In this document: positions 1-8,564 of the stretch, in pieces
Layout: the number at the start of each line of letters is the position of its first letter
Position numbering within the stretch: the stretch's first letter is position 1
Source: Flavobacterium franklandianum
Lineage (GTDB): Bacteria > Bacteroidota > Bacteroidia > Flavobacteriales > Flavobacteriaceae
Assembly: GCF_007097365.1 (NCBI RefSeq)
Contig: NZ_VJZR01000017.1
Location: 1 to 64,000 of the forward strand
Length of the DNA stretch: 64,000 nt
Reading direction: 5' to 3'
Program-made: the position numbers and the translations under genes
The notes under the pieces: generated by a model
The model's database searches: none
What the model saw: the letters and a program-made list of their open reading frames with translations, nothing else
Told to the model about the DNA's origin: nothing

Positions 1-3000
1 ACCCGTTACAATCCAAGCACAAGTAGCAGTATCAAAAGAAGCTGATTCATAACAAGCCAATGTCGGTTGAACAGGTTTAGGTTTCGGTGCTGATGTTCCT
101 GAACCTAAAGCACTGATACATCCATTAGCAGTTGTTTGTTTTACTGTGTATATTGCTGTATCGGTTACAGTTATAGATGCTGTTGTAGCATTGTTACTCC
201 ACAATAAGTCTCCTGTATAATTAGAAGCGGTCAGCACTGAACTTTCACAATTATTAACTACAGTTACAACTGGAGCTGCCGGAGTAGCATTAATAGTTAA
301 TTTAACAGGAGTTCGAGTCAAACTACTACAAGTTCCATTTGAAGCTTGAGCATAGTAAGTAATCGAACCAACAGTATTTAGAGTAGGACTAGTAACTAAA
401 GCCCCACCAGTTGCTTCGGTATACCAAGTGATGTTTTGACCAGTTGCAGTAGCCGTTAAAGTTTGAATAGGCGAAGCTTCACAAACAGTTTGCTCACCGT
501 TACAAGTTGGGGCGGCAGGATTATCATTAGTGGTAACTATAATTGGGACTTTCGGTCCAATACAAGTTCCAGATGCAGCTTCAGCTACCCAATAAGTTAT
601 CGATCCAACAGTATCTGTTGAAGGAGTTATTGATAATTGAGGAGTTCCTGTCTCAGAAGTAAAATAGTATAAAGTGTAAGGAGGTGTGTGAACAGTTGCA
701 GTTGCAGATAATGGTATTGCAGTAGCACCTTTACAATACTCTATATTTGACACTGTTACTGGTGTTGTACTAACATTAGTAACTGTTATAGTAAATAGGA
801 AGTTACACTCTACGGCTGCACCTGGCGGAAGAGCATAATACTCAACTGATCCAGGAGTTGTAGGAAATGGATTTGAAATAGTATATTCTATTGTTCCATC
901 TTGATTAAAAAATCGAGATCCAGAAGGAAAGCCAGAATTTATATCAGTAATTGGAATTGAAGAATCTGGATTACAAAATACAAAATTTCTTATTGGAGGT
1001 GTATTTTGACAATTTTGATTCACATAATTTGTTGCATTTACACTTATATTGAGAGGATTCAATATCGGCTCGCCTAAACAATTTCCTGTTTGGTTAAAGC
1101 CTACGTAAAATGGTTTATTGCTAAAATTAATTCCTGTTGTTGCACCAGTACCACCAATGTTACCTGAAATTGATACAAATTGTGAGCAAGCAGCATTTTT
1201 AAGAATAGAACAATCTGTTGTTACTTTTACTTTAAATGAAAAGTCTGCAAGAATTGTATCGGGGTTAACAGGTAATGGTAGTGTTCCTAAATCAAAAACA
1301 ATGGAACCTTTTGGACCTAAACTAGGATCAAAATAATAATTGTTTGGTGAAGGAAGTGGAGAGAAATTTACATTTTTTGTTAAACTTCCAGGCACAAAAT
1401 CTACCATGTAAGGAATTGGAATGATTAATTTTGTATTGTTAATTGCCTCAGTTCCTTTGTTGAAAATATTAGTTTTAATACCTATTTCATCTCCAGGCAA
1501 TACAGATGATATTGAGCCAAGGACTGGAACACCGTTTAAAGAAGACCCTGCTAATATTGCCTCAGCGACTGGAGTGTAGGCATCTACTGCCATAGCAATT
1601 GCAAAAATAGAATAAGTGTCTCCACTTGTGCCAAATTTAAAATTTACTGAAGTTTGATTGTTTGTAATTACTGAATTCCCAGCGTTTGGAATAGTAAACA
1701 TACTAAAATCTACCCCGGTGTTATTTTGTAAATTTGGATTTCTTGCCCCTCCTACAATGATTGAAGAATTAAAGAAATTTGTTGCTGAATTACCAGAATG
1801 ACTTAAACTCATATAACTAGCATCGCTGACTTTTTGAATTTGAAAATAATCACCTGTAAAATTAACATCTCCCTCACTGGCCATTAAACCTAATTTCAAT
1901 CCAACATTTCCAGTTTGAACCGTATTAAAACCTGAAACGGGTAATGTAAAACCTGTAGTGTTACTAGCCTGTACATAAGCATAACCATCAAAAACAGTTA
2001 CGTCTCGATATTTCATTTTAGAATTTTCGTATATTACGATCATACCCCAACCACCAGAATAACCAGTTCCTCCTGGATTTCCTTCAAGTAAAGCAATATC
2101 AGCTGCTGTATATACACCAATACCATGCGAACGGACATAAGATGTTACTTCAGCGTATGCAGTATAAATATCATCGTCACTACCAGAGGGATAATAAATA
2201 TCATTCACATTAGCTGTCAATGTTGTATCGATACTTGCACCAGGACCTTTTAATAAAATCTTTCTTTTATCAAAGGTTTTTGTAATGGTTGTAGAAGTAA
2301 CTGTTCCAGATACATTTACTGATGCCAATGAAGTATTTCGAACAGCAGTATTATTTGATTGAGTGATGCTGGTACTTCTTGTGAGTGACTTTATAGTCAA
2401 ATTTATTGTTCCATTAGCAATAACATAAGGAGTCGTAAGTGTGGCTATAGCGGTTGTACCAGATATTACAATAGTTACAGGAACATTAACAACAGCTCCG
2501 CCATTTACTGATAGTGTGACTGTAGTAGGGGATGTTGTATTAGTATAATTAAAAACATAACTATTAGTACCATTAGTAAAAGTATAAATAGGACTTGTAT
2601 TTGTATTACTTGGATTAGGATTATTTCTACTAACGGTTAGTGTGTAATTTGTATTTGATATGTTATTATTATGAGTAACATTTAAATTATCATTAATTGA
2701 TTGTGTATAACTAGGAACCGTTTTGTCAGCTGTAAAAGTTGAATTTGGACATGATTTCCCTGTCCAATACAAACCAGCAAAAATGATTTTTGAACAAGTT
2801 GGGTCTGCTCCATTTTCAGTAGATAAAGCTAGGGTAGATGATGAGGAATTCCATGTATTTGGGTTGCCATCAACATCAACATACATCATTTGAGAAGTAT
2901 TATTATTAACGGTGTTAGTATAACTTTGAGGAGTTAGGTTGGTATTTCCTAACATTGTAAAGTCACCTTGAATGTTATATATTTTCTTAGTAGGAGTATA

Positions 3001-3132
3001 AGATGAAGTTCTTTGAGTATAAGCTTTTTTTACTTGAGCTTCGGCAGTAAATACATTTCCAAAAAGAAGTGCAATTAGTATAATTAAATACTGAGGTTTA
3101 TAATTTATCGATTTAAAGTATAAATTCTTCAT
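1..3132 (-). CDS. Large secreted surface protein with Ig-like repeats (partial, 3' end outside window)
   Basis: An uninterrupted reading frame of 1044 codons runs from an ATG at 3132 to the left edge with no stop. The N-terminus is a signal peptide (hydrophobic LIILIALLFGNVFTAEAQ near residues 14-31). The first ~450 residues resemble the N-terminal module of large flavobacterial surface proteins, with motifs FAGLYWTG, GGWGMIVIYE and VTVFDGYAYV. A stretch like a DUF11 repeat follows (PYMVDFVPGSL ... GSIVFDLGTLPLP). After that come several Ig-like repeats with recurring motifs such as GSITYW/YA, TGQNITWYTEATGG and TPAAPVVT. Such proteins are usually exported by Sec then the type IX system and end in a gliding-motility or T9SS C-terminal domain, which would lie beyond this window. 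An adhesin or matrix role is inferred only from architecture. It starts 35 bases after the stop of a small secreted-protein gene and is probably co-transcribed with it. Confidence 0.85.
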   Translation of the reverse strand, partial: MKNLYFKSINYKPQYLIILIALLFGNVFTAEAQVKKAYTQRTSSYTPTKKIYNIQGDFTMLGNTNLTPQSYTNTVNNNTSQMMYVDVDGNPNTWNSSSSTLALSTENGADPTCSKIIFAGLYWTGKSCPNSTFTADKTVPSYTQSINDNLNVTHNNNISNTNYTLTVSRNNPNPSNTNTSPIYTFTNGTNSYVFNYTNTTSPTTVTLSVNGGAVVNVPVTIVISGTTAIATLTTPYVIANGTINLTIKSLTRSTSITQSNNTAVRNTSLASVNVSGTVTSTTITKTFDKRKILLKGPGASIDTTLTANVNDIYYPSGSDDDIYTAYAEVTSYVRSHGIGVYTAADIALLEGNPGGTGYSGGWGMIVIYENSKMKYRDVTVFDGYAYVQASNTTGFTLPVSGFNTVQTGNVGLKLGLMASEGDVNFTGDYFQIQKVSDASYMSLSHSGNSATNFFNSSIIVGGARNPNLQNNTGVDFSMFTIPNAGNSVITNNQTSVNFKFGTSGDTYSIFAIAMAVDAYTPVAEAILAGSSLNGVPVLGSISSVLPGDEIGIKTNIFNKGTEAINNTKLIIPIPYMVDFVPGSLTKNVNFSPLPSPNNYYFDPSLGPKGSIVFDLGTLPLPVNPDTILADFSFKVKVTTDCSILKNAACSQFVSISGNIGGTGATTGINFSNKPFYVGFNQTGNCLGEPILNPLNISVNATNYVNQNCQNTPPIRNFVFCNPDSSIPITDINSGFPSGSRFFNQDGTIEYTISNPFPTTPGSVEYYALPPGAAVECNFLFTITVTNVSTTPVTVSNIEYCKGATAIPLSATATVHTPPYTLYYFTSETGTPQLSITPSTDTVGSITYWVAEAASGTCIGPKVPIIVTTNDNPAAPTCNGEQTVCEASPIQTLTATATGQNITWYTEATGGALVTSPTLNTVGSITYYAQASNGTCSSLTRTPVKLTINATPAAPVVTVVNNCESSVLTASNYTGDLLWSNNATTASITVTDTAIYTVKQTTANGCISALGSGTSAPKPKPVQPTLACYESASFDTATCAWIVTG

Positions 3133-3166
3133 AATGATTTATTTTATATTTTTTCTATAGTATTTT

Positions 3167-3691
3167 TTATTCACCTAAATTTATTTTATAAAAAATACCG
3201 TATTGTTCATCATAGTTGCCAAACATTTTTGCAATGTTTTGTTCAGTAGTGTTAACACTAGAAACGATGTATATATATTTCAATTTATGAAAATCTGAAA
3301 ATAGAGATAAATCAATGTTCGAATTCAGATCGTTTGAATTGTTGATCTTAATAATTACAATTTCAATATCACTATTTATTAAACTCGCACTCGATATTCT
3401 ATTCAAAGAGATGATATCAGTGTATAAGTTTCGGGGCTTTTCCCCAAATGTTTTTACATTTCCAGAATTGAAATAAACGGAAGATTGCAGTTTATAAACT
3501 AAATCTTCCACATTCTGAGCATTAGAAAAACTCGAAGGAAAATTTTTCTCTATAAGTTTTAAAGAGGACACATAGGCTTTCAACTCCATAACTGTTGGAG
3601 TTACAGAATTTCCATTTTGAGCAACACTTTTAAAAGGTAAAAAGGAAAAAAAAGCAAGAGTAAATAGTAGAAATGTTTTCATAATCTTCAA
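3167..3691 (-). CDS. Small secreted protein of unknown function upstream of the giant surface protein
   Basis: The 174-residue product begins with a clear signal peptide (KTFLLFTLAFFSFLPF, cleavage probably after KSVAQ). The mature part of about 150 residues has no cysteine, no lipobox and no motif I recognise. It is mostly polar with alternating hydrophobic strands (IEIVIIKIN, KLKYIYIVSSVN), suggesting a small mixed alpha/beta domain. A second in-frame ATG at residue 4 (3682) is an equally good start. The gene ends 34 bases before the start of the large Ig-repeat protein on the same strand, so the two probably form one transcript. By position it could be a partner or accessory of that surface protein, but this is inference. 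Confidence 0.7.
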   Translation of the reverse strand: MKIMKTFLLFTLAFFSFLPFKSVAQNGNSVTPTVMELKAYVSSLKLIEKNFPSSFSNAQNVEDLVYKLQSSVYFNSGNVKTFGEKPRNLYTDIISLNRISSASLINSDIEIVIIKINNSNDLNSNIDLSLFSDFHKLKYIYIVSSVNTTEQNIAKMFGNYDEQYGIFYKINLGE

Positions 3692-4252
3692 TTTAAGGCT
3701 AAATAATTGGTTATATTATTAAAATAAGTAGGATTCAGTAAGCTAAATTAAATATGATATATCGATTTGATACTTTTTTTCCACCAATTACATAAATACT
3801 CGGTGAAACGACATTTTAATTCTTTTTTTATCCTAATTAATTGCAAATATTTTGAAATATTTTTGTGTTTTAATAACTATATTTTTGTGATTTCAATTCA
3901 TTTATTTAATCATAAATATTGAACTCTATAACTTAATTATAGCATTTAACAATTCAAAACTAATTCAAAAAATGTTACTTTCAACAAAAAACATCGATTA
4001 AATACAAAAAAACACTGTTTAAATGCAAAACAACAACATTAAATAAGTTTAATACCACATAATAATTCAGTAAAAGACAAACTTAAACAATTGTTAAAAA
4101 CATCTTGTAATACAAAAGCATCAAAAATCTCGAAATAAATACTATTTTAGTAATTCTGTTTCTCAAATTAACTAATAAATAAAACATTGTTTATTTGATT
4201 TTTTTGTATAATCTCTTAAAGTTTAAAAACAAAAACGTTATCTGTAAAAGAC
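3692..4252. other. AT-rich divergent intergenic region
   Basis: This 561-base gap separates the minus-strand surface-protein genes from the plus-strand polyphosphate cluster, so it should hold both promoters. It is extremely AT-rich with many short A and T tracts. I found no convincing TTTG ... TAnnTTTG pair at a standard spacing, no hairpin terminator, no RNA gene and no plausible small ORF. Confidence 0.5.
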
Positions 4253-4738
4253 ATGAAAAATTTAATTATTATTCGACACGCAAAATCTAGTTGGAACATT
4301 CCTTGTCAAGATATTAAAAGACCGTTAATGCAAAGAGGAATTGATGATGCAAATTTGGTCGCTATCGATTCTTTAAAATATTTACCTAAAAATTTTGTTA
4401 TTTATTCTAGTTCAGCAAAAAGAGCCCGTCAAACAGCAATAATTTTTGCGGAAACTATTTTATATCCCATAGAAAGTATCATTTTTACAGATGATCTTTA
4501 TACTTTTGACGAAAATAAACTTGAGAAGATTATCAAATCAATTGGTAATGATTTCGAAAATGTTATTCTTTTTGGGCATAATGAGGCAATTACAAATTTT
4601 GTTAATAAATTTGGAGACATTTTTATAGATAATGTTCCCACATCAGGGCTAGTTTGGCTGCAATTTCAAACTGATAATTGGGAAAAAATAAATAAAGGCA
4701 AAACGAAAAAAACAATATTCCCTAGGGATTTAAAATAA
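4253..4738 (+). CDS. SixA-like histidine phosphatase family protein
   Basis: A 161-residue single-domain member of the histidine phosphatase (phosphoglycerate mutase-like) superfamily. The N-terminal phosphate-binding motif is RHAKSSW, with the phospho-accepting His at residue 9. The second catalytic His is in FGHNEA (H109), and the middle region YSSSAKRARQTA carries the expected Arg. This arrangement matches the short SixA group, which in E. coli removes phosphate from phospho-histidine on signalling or PTS proteins. The actual substrate here is unknown. The gene ends five bases before ppk1 and heads a likely sixA-like/ppk1/ppx operon, suggesting a link with polyphosphate metabolism, though such pairing may only reflect co-transcription. 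Confidence 0.88.
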   Translation: MKNLIIIRHAKSSWNIPCQDIKRPLMQRGIDDANLVAIDSLKYLPKNFVIYSSSAKRARQTAIIFAETILYPIESIIFTDDLYTFDENKLEKIIKSIGNDFENVILFGHNEAITNFVNKFGDIFIDNVPTSGLVWLQFQTDNWEKINKGKTKKTIFPRDLK

Positions 4739-4743
4739 TTAGA

Positions 4744-6816
4744 GTGCATAAATACAAATATATCGAAAGAGAAAAAAGTTGGTTAAATTTTAACGCAAGA
4801 GTGTTGCAAGAGGCTGCTGATGATGCAGTTCCTTTATTAGAAAGATTGCGTTTTTTAGGCATTTTTTCCAATAATTTAGATGAATTTTTCAGGGTTCGTT
4901 TTGCAGCTATAAGAAGGTTGAGTTTGTCTGGAATATCTGGCAAAAATCTTTTTGGTGGTATTTCAGCTCAACAATTATTAAAGGAAATTACTGAAATTGT
5001 TATTCAACAACAAACCGAAAGTTTGCGGATTTTAAACACCATTGAGGCCAAACTCGAAACCGAAAATATATATATTATTGATGAAAATCATATATCGGCT
5101 GATCAAGCAATGTTCTTAAAAGACTTTTTTATTCAAAAACTAAGTCCAGAATTGATTACCATAATTTTAAATGATTTGGCCGAATTCCCAATATTGAAAG
5201 ATTCTGTGGGCTATTTAGCGGTAAAATTAGTGATGAAGAAAGACGCTGAAGTGCATTATGCAATGATCGAAATTCCGAATACCATAAATCGATTTGTTGT
5301 TTTACCTTCCAACGATGAAAAACAATATGTAATTTTACTCGACGATGTGATAAGACAAAATTTGGGGAGTATTTTTAATATTTTCGATTACGAAAGTGTT
5401 TCAGCTCACATGATCAAAATTACTCGTGATGCTCAGTTAGAAATGGATAGTGATTTGAGTAAAAGTATGCTCGAAAAAATTGCTTCGAGTGTCAAAGACA
5501 GAAGAATTGGTGAGCCAGTTCGTTTTATTTATGATGAATTAATCGAAGAAGACATACTTACATTTATTTTAGATAAAATGCATATAATTTCTTCTGATAG
5601 TATTATTCCCGGAGGAAAATACCACAATAGACGCGATTATATGAAGTTTCCAAACCTTGGAAGATACGATTTACTATACACAACAAATCATCCTTTACCA
5701 GTGCCGGGGCTAAATCTCGAAGGAAGTATTTTAGAGAAAATTAGTAAAAAAGATTATTTGATTCATGCACCTTATCAGTCATTTTCATATCTTACTAAGT
5801 TTTTACGCGAAGCCGCTTTGGACCCTAAAGTAACTTCAATAAAAATTACTTTATATCGGTTGGCCAAAAATTCACAAATAATTAGCTCTCTTATTAATGC
5901 TGCCAAAAACGGCAAAAAAGTTACCGTTCAGATCGAATTGCAAGCTCGTTTCGATGAAGCCTCCAATATATCTTACGCAGAACAAATGCAAACTGAAGGT
6001 ATCAATCTTATTTTTGGCATTAAAGGGCTAAAAGTACATTCTAAAGTTTGCGTTATAGAAAGAGTTGAAGAAGATTCCATAAAGCGTTACGGTTTTATTT
6101 CTACTGGAAATTTCAACGAACAAACAGCCAAAATTTATACCGATGTAACTCTTTTTACAAGTCATCAACAAATTCTAAAAGACGCATCCAAAATTTTTGA
6201 ATTTTTTGAAATCAATTATCGACTCTATAGATACAAACATTTAATCGTTTCACCACATTACACCAGATCTCGATTTACCAAAATGATTGATCGCGAAATT
6301 GCCAATGCGTTAGGTGGAAAGGAAGCGTATATTAAGTTAAAAATGAATAGTTTATCTGATTTTGAAATGATTGATAAATTATATGAAGCGAGTAATGCCG
6401 GGGTCAAAATAAAACTCGAAGTAAGAGGAATTTGTTCATTAATACCCGGTTTGCCAGGTATGAGCGACAATATTGAGGCCATAAGTATCGTTGATAATTA
6501 TCTTGAGCATTCTAGAATTTATATTTTTGGAAACGAAGGAAATCCTGAAGTTTATATTTCATCAGCGGATTTTATGACCAGAAATCTCGATGCCAGAGTT
6601 GAAGTGACTTGTCCTATTTATGACGAAAAAATTAAAAAAGAATTGATAGATATTTTTGATATTGGATGGCAAGGAAACGTGAAAGCCCGTTATCATTCAG
6701 AAAATTTGGACAATAAATACAGAGTTCGCAACGGATATGAACCTGTTTTTAGAGCTCAATTCGAAACCTATAATTATCATCAGAATAAAGTAGGAGTTAT
6801 TAACGGGAATGTTTAA
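4744..6816 (+). CDS. ppk1: Polyphosphate kinase 1
   Basis: The 690-residue protein matches the length of E. coli PPK1 (688). It polymerises the gamma phosphate of ATP into inorganic polyphosphate. The N-terminal domain has the hallmark SNNLDEFFRVRFA. The autophosphorylated histidine lies in KVHSK (H432), and the second catalytic histidine is in YLEHSRIYIF (H589). The four-domain N/H/C1/C2 order appears complete. The start is a GTG at 4744, six bases after the upstream stop. It begins at the usual conserved N-terminus (YIEREKSWLNFN), and no ATG upstream fits. It is followed within 35 bases by ppx, which degrades the same polymer, so synthesis and breakdown appear co-expressed. Confidence 0.97.
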   Translation: MHKYKYIEREKSWLNFNARVLQEAADDAVPLLERLRFLGIFSNNLDEFFRVRFAAIRRLSLSGISGKNLFGGISAQQLLKEITEIVIQQQTESLRILNTIEAKLETENIYIIDENHISADQAMFLKDFFIQKLSPELITIILNDLAEFPILKDSVGYLAVKLVMKKDAEVHYAMIEIPNTINRFVVLPSNDEKQYVILLDDVIRQNLGSIFNIFDYESVSAHMIKITRDAQLEMDSDLSKSMLEKIASSVKDRRIGEPVRFIYDELIEEDILTFILDKMHIISSDSIIPGGKYHNRRDYMKFPNLGRYDLLYTTNHPLPVPGLNLEGSILEKISKKDYLIHAPYQSFSYLTKFLREAALDPKVTSIKITLYRLAKNSQIISSLINAAKNGKKVTVQIELQARFDEASNISYAEQMQTEGINLIFGIKGLKVHSKVCVIERVEEDSIKRYGFISTGNFNEQTAKIYTDVTLFTSHQQILKDASKIFEFFEINYRLYRYKHLIVSPHYTRSRFTKMIDREIANALGGKEAYIKLKMNSLSDFEMIDKLYEASNAGVKIKLEVRGICSLIPGLPGMSDNIEAISIVDNYLEHSRIYIFGNEGNPEVYISSADFMTRNLDARVEVTCPIYDEKIKKELIDIFDIGWQGNVKARYHSENLDNKYRVRNGYEPVFRAQFETYNYHQNKVGVINGNV

Positions 6817-6851
6817 TTAGAAGCAGTTCCAAAAAATGAAAATTAGAATTA

Positions 6852-7781
6852 ATGTTAAACCCATCTTTGATTAATCCAATACAAGAGGAAACTCTAAAAA
6901 TTAAAAAATACGCTGCAATTGATATTGGGTCTAATGCAATGCGTTTATTAATCACTTATATTGTTGAACAAGAAGGAAAAGAATCCCAATTTAACAAAAA
7001 CTCCTTAGTTCGTGTTCCGATTCGTTTGGGACAAGATTCCTTTACAGTTGGTGAAATTTCGGAAGAAAATATAGACCGAATGATTGATGCTATGAAAGCT
7101 TTTCGTCTTTTGATGAAAGTACATAAAGTTGAAAAATATAGAGCTCTAGCAACTTCGGCAATGCGTGAAGCTTATAACGGTCAAGAAGTTGTTGAAATTA
7201 TAAAAGAAAAAGCAGGAATCGATATTGAAATAATTGATGGAAAAAAGGAAGCAATTATAATCGCTTCGACAGATTTGCATCATCTTCTAAAATCCGACAA
7301 AACTTATTTATATGTCGATGTTGGTGGTGGTAGCACTGAATTTTCTCTGTTTTCTAACGGTAAAATTGTAATTTCAAAATCATTCAAAGCGGGAACTGTT
7401 CGTTTTTTGAATAATATGGTATGTGATATTGTTTGGGATGAAATGGAAAAATGGATTAAAACCAACACCAAAGATTATGATGAAGTAATCCTAATTGGTT
7501 CTGGTGGAAACATTAATAAATTATTTAAAATGTCTGGGAAATTACAAGACAAACCAATGTCCTATATTTATTTGAATTCCCAATATACTTTCTTAAATTC
7601 CTTGACTTACGAACAAAGAATCTCCGAATTGAGTTTGAATCCTGACCGTTCCGATGTAATTATCCCTGCGACTCAAATCTATCTCAATGCAATGAAATGG
7701 AGTGGAGCCAGAAATATTTATGTTCCAAAAATTGGGCTTTCCGACGGAATTGTGAAGGCAATGTATTACGGAAAAATATAG
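6852..7781 (+). CDS. ppx: Ppx/GppA-family exopolyphosphatase
   Basis: A 309-residue protein of the ASKHA-fold Ppx/GppA family, which hydrolyses terminal phosphates of polyphosphate or the 5' phosphate of pppGpp. The first nucleotide-phosphate motif is AAIDIGSNAMRLL (residues 21-33). The catalytic region ATSAMREA follows, and the second phosphate loop is YVDVGGGSTEF (about residues 153-163). It is the short two-domain form and lacks the C-terminal HD-like extension of the ~510-residue E. coli Ppx. Position directly after ppk1 favours exopolyphosphatase over pppGpp hydrolase, but the family signature alone does not decide between them. Confidence 0.93.
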   Translation: MLNPSLINPIQEETLKIKKYAAIDIGSNAMRLLITYIVEQEGKESQFNKNSLVRVPIRLGQDSFTVGEISEENIDRMIDAMKAFRLLMKVHKVEKYRALATSAMREAYNGQEVVEIIKEKAGIDIEIIDGKKEAIIIASTDLHHLLKSDKTYLYVDVGGGSTEFSLFSNGKIVISKSFKAGTVRFLNNMVCDIVWDEMEKWIKTNTKDYDEVILIGSGGNINKLFKMSGKLQDKPMSYIYLNSQYTFLNSLTYEQRISELSLNPDRSDVIIPATQIYLNAMKWSGARNIYVPKIGLSDGIVKAMYYGKI

Positions 7782-7811
7782 GTTACCTGTTCATATACAG
7801 AATAAATAAAT

Positions 7812-7865
7812 CGCAGATTCGCAGATTATGTACATCTATTGAAGTGGTAAATCTGCGAATCTGCG
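7812..7865. terminator. Inverted repeat between convergent ppx and dnaX
   Basis: CGCAGATTCGCAGATT (7812-7827) is exactly complementary to AATCTGCGAATCTGCG (7850-7865). The 16-bp stem has a 22-base loop and is followed by a T-rich stretch. Each arm is itself a direct duplication of the word CGCAGATT. Lying between two convergent genes, it may act as a bidirectional terminator, but its word-repeat structure also makes it one of the interspersed hairpins of this genome. Confidence 0.65.
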
Positions 7866-7895
7866 GTAATTTTTTGGGTTTAAAAAGGATATATT

Positions 7896-8564
7896 TTAAA
7901 TATCCAAATCAAAAGTTTTTTTCAACAACTCTAAATTAGGGTTTATTTCATTCAAACGGTTGAATTTATCTTTAGGCGTAAATGCAAATTTATTTTCTAC
8001 TTTTTCATTCACAACTACATCAATGGTAATATCATGATTGTGAAGTTTACCTCTTAAATAACCCAAAAGTTCCAGTTTTTCCGATTCAAATTCAATCTTC
8101 GTACTATCGTTTGGCAATTCGTGAGTGATGGTTGTGCCTTCTAGTTTTGGGTCACCAATCAACAAAAGCGATTCCATAATTTTATGACCTCTGTCACCTA
8201 AACGTTGCGCATATTTACTCCATAGCAACAACATATCCGTTTCGTTAAAAGCTTCTGTAGGAAGTTGAACGTCTTCTTTTACAATTCCTCGAGTACTTTC
8301 CAATAATTCTCTTTTGGCTCGAATACTCGAAAGAGACAATGCAGAAAATTTTGGACCTTCAGGAAGGTTTGTAGCTGTTGCTTTTGGAGTTTCGGTTGAA
8401 ACAACGACATCAGAATTGTTACTTTCTACTTTTGGTTCTTCAACTTCGGCCTTCTGCAAACTGGTAACTGAAGACTGTGGTCTGCTATCTGTAACCTGTT
8501 TGGTTTCAACAATAGAATAATCTGTTTTCCTAAAATAAGTGGGTGGAATTATAAATTGCTCAAC
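7896..8564 (-). CDS. dnaX: DnaX tau-specific C-terminal part, read after a -1 frameshift
   Basis: This frame starts with GTT at 8564, directly after the A10 run, and codes 222 residues ending in LLKKTFDLDI. It has no credible start of its own: the only candidates are a TTG inside a linker. The first ~70 residues are a Pro/Thr/Ser-rich linker (VEQFIIPPTYFRKTDYS ... EPKVESNNSD). A C-terminal domain follows (LLLWSKYAQRLGDRGHKIM...), the type of DnaX domain V that would contact the polymerase alpha subunit. Joined by a -1 shift to the upstream frame, the full tau-like protein would be 579 residues, a normal DnaX length. A sequencing error in the homopolymer is the alternative to programmed shifting or slippage. 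Confidence 0.85.
   Translation of the reverse strand, partial: VEQFIIPPTYFRKTDYSIVETKQVTDSRPQSSVTSLQKAEVEEPKVESNNSDVVVSTETPKATATNLPEGPKFSALSLSSIRAKRELLESTRGIVKEDVQLPTEAFNETDMLLLWSKYAQRLGDRGHKIMESLLLIGDPKLEGTTITHELPNDSTKIEFESEKLELLGYLRGKLHNHDITIDVVVNEKVENKFAFTPKDKFNRLNEINPNLELLKKTFDLDI

Noticed and set aside
1118..1336. Plus-strand 72-codon frame inside the surface-protein gene
   Set aside because: It lies opposite a continuous minus-strand frame of 1044 codons and has no family-like motif.
7697..7939. 80-codon plus-strand frame over the ppx end
   Set aside because: It overlaps ppx in another frame and runs through the inverted repeat; shadow frame.
7896..8459. An independent 187-codon gene downstream of dnaX
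   Set aside because: Its only start is a TTG in a linker, and the frame continues upstream to the A10 run, so it is the tau C-terminus, not a separate gene.
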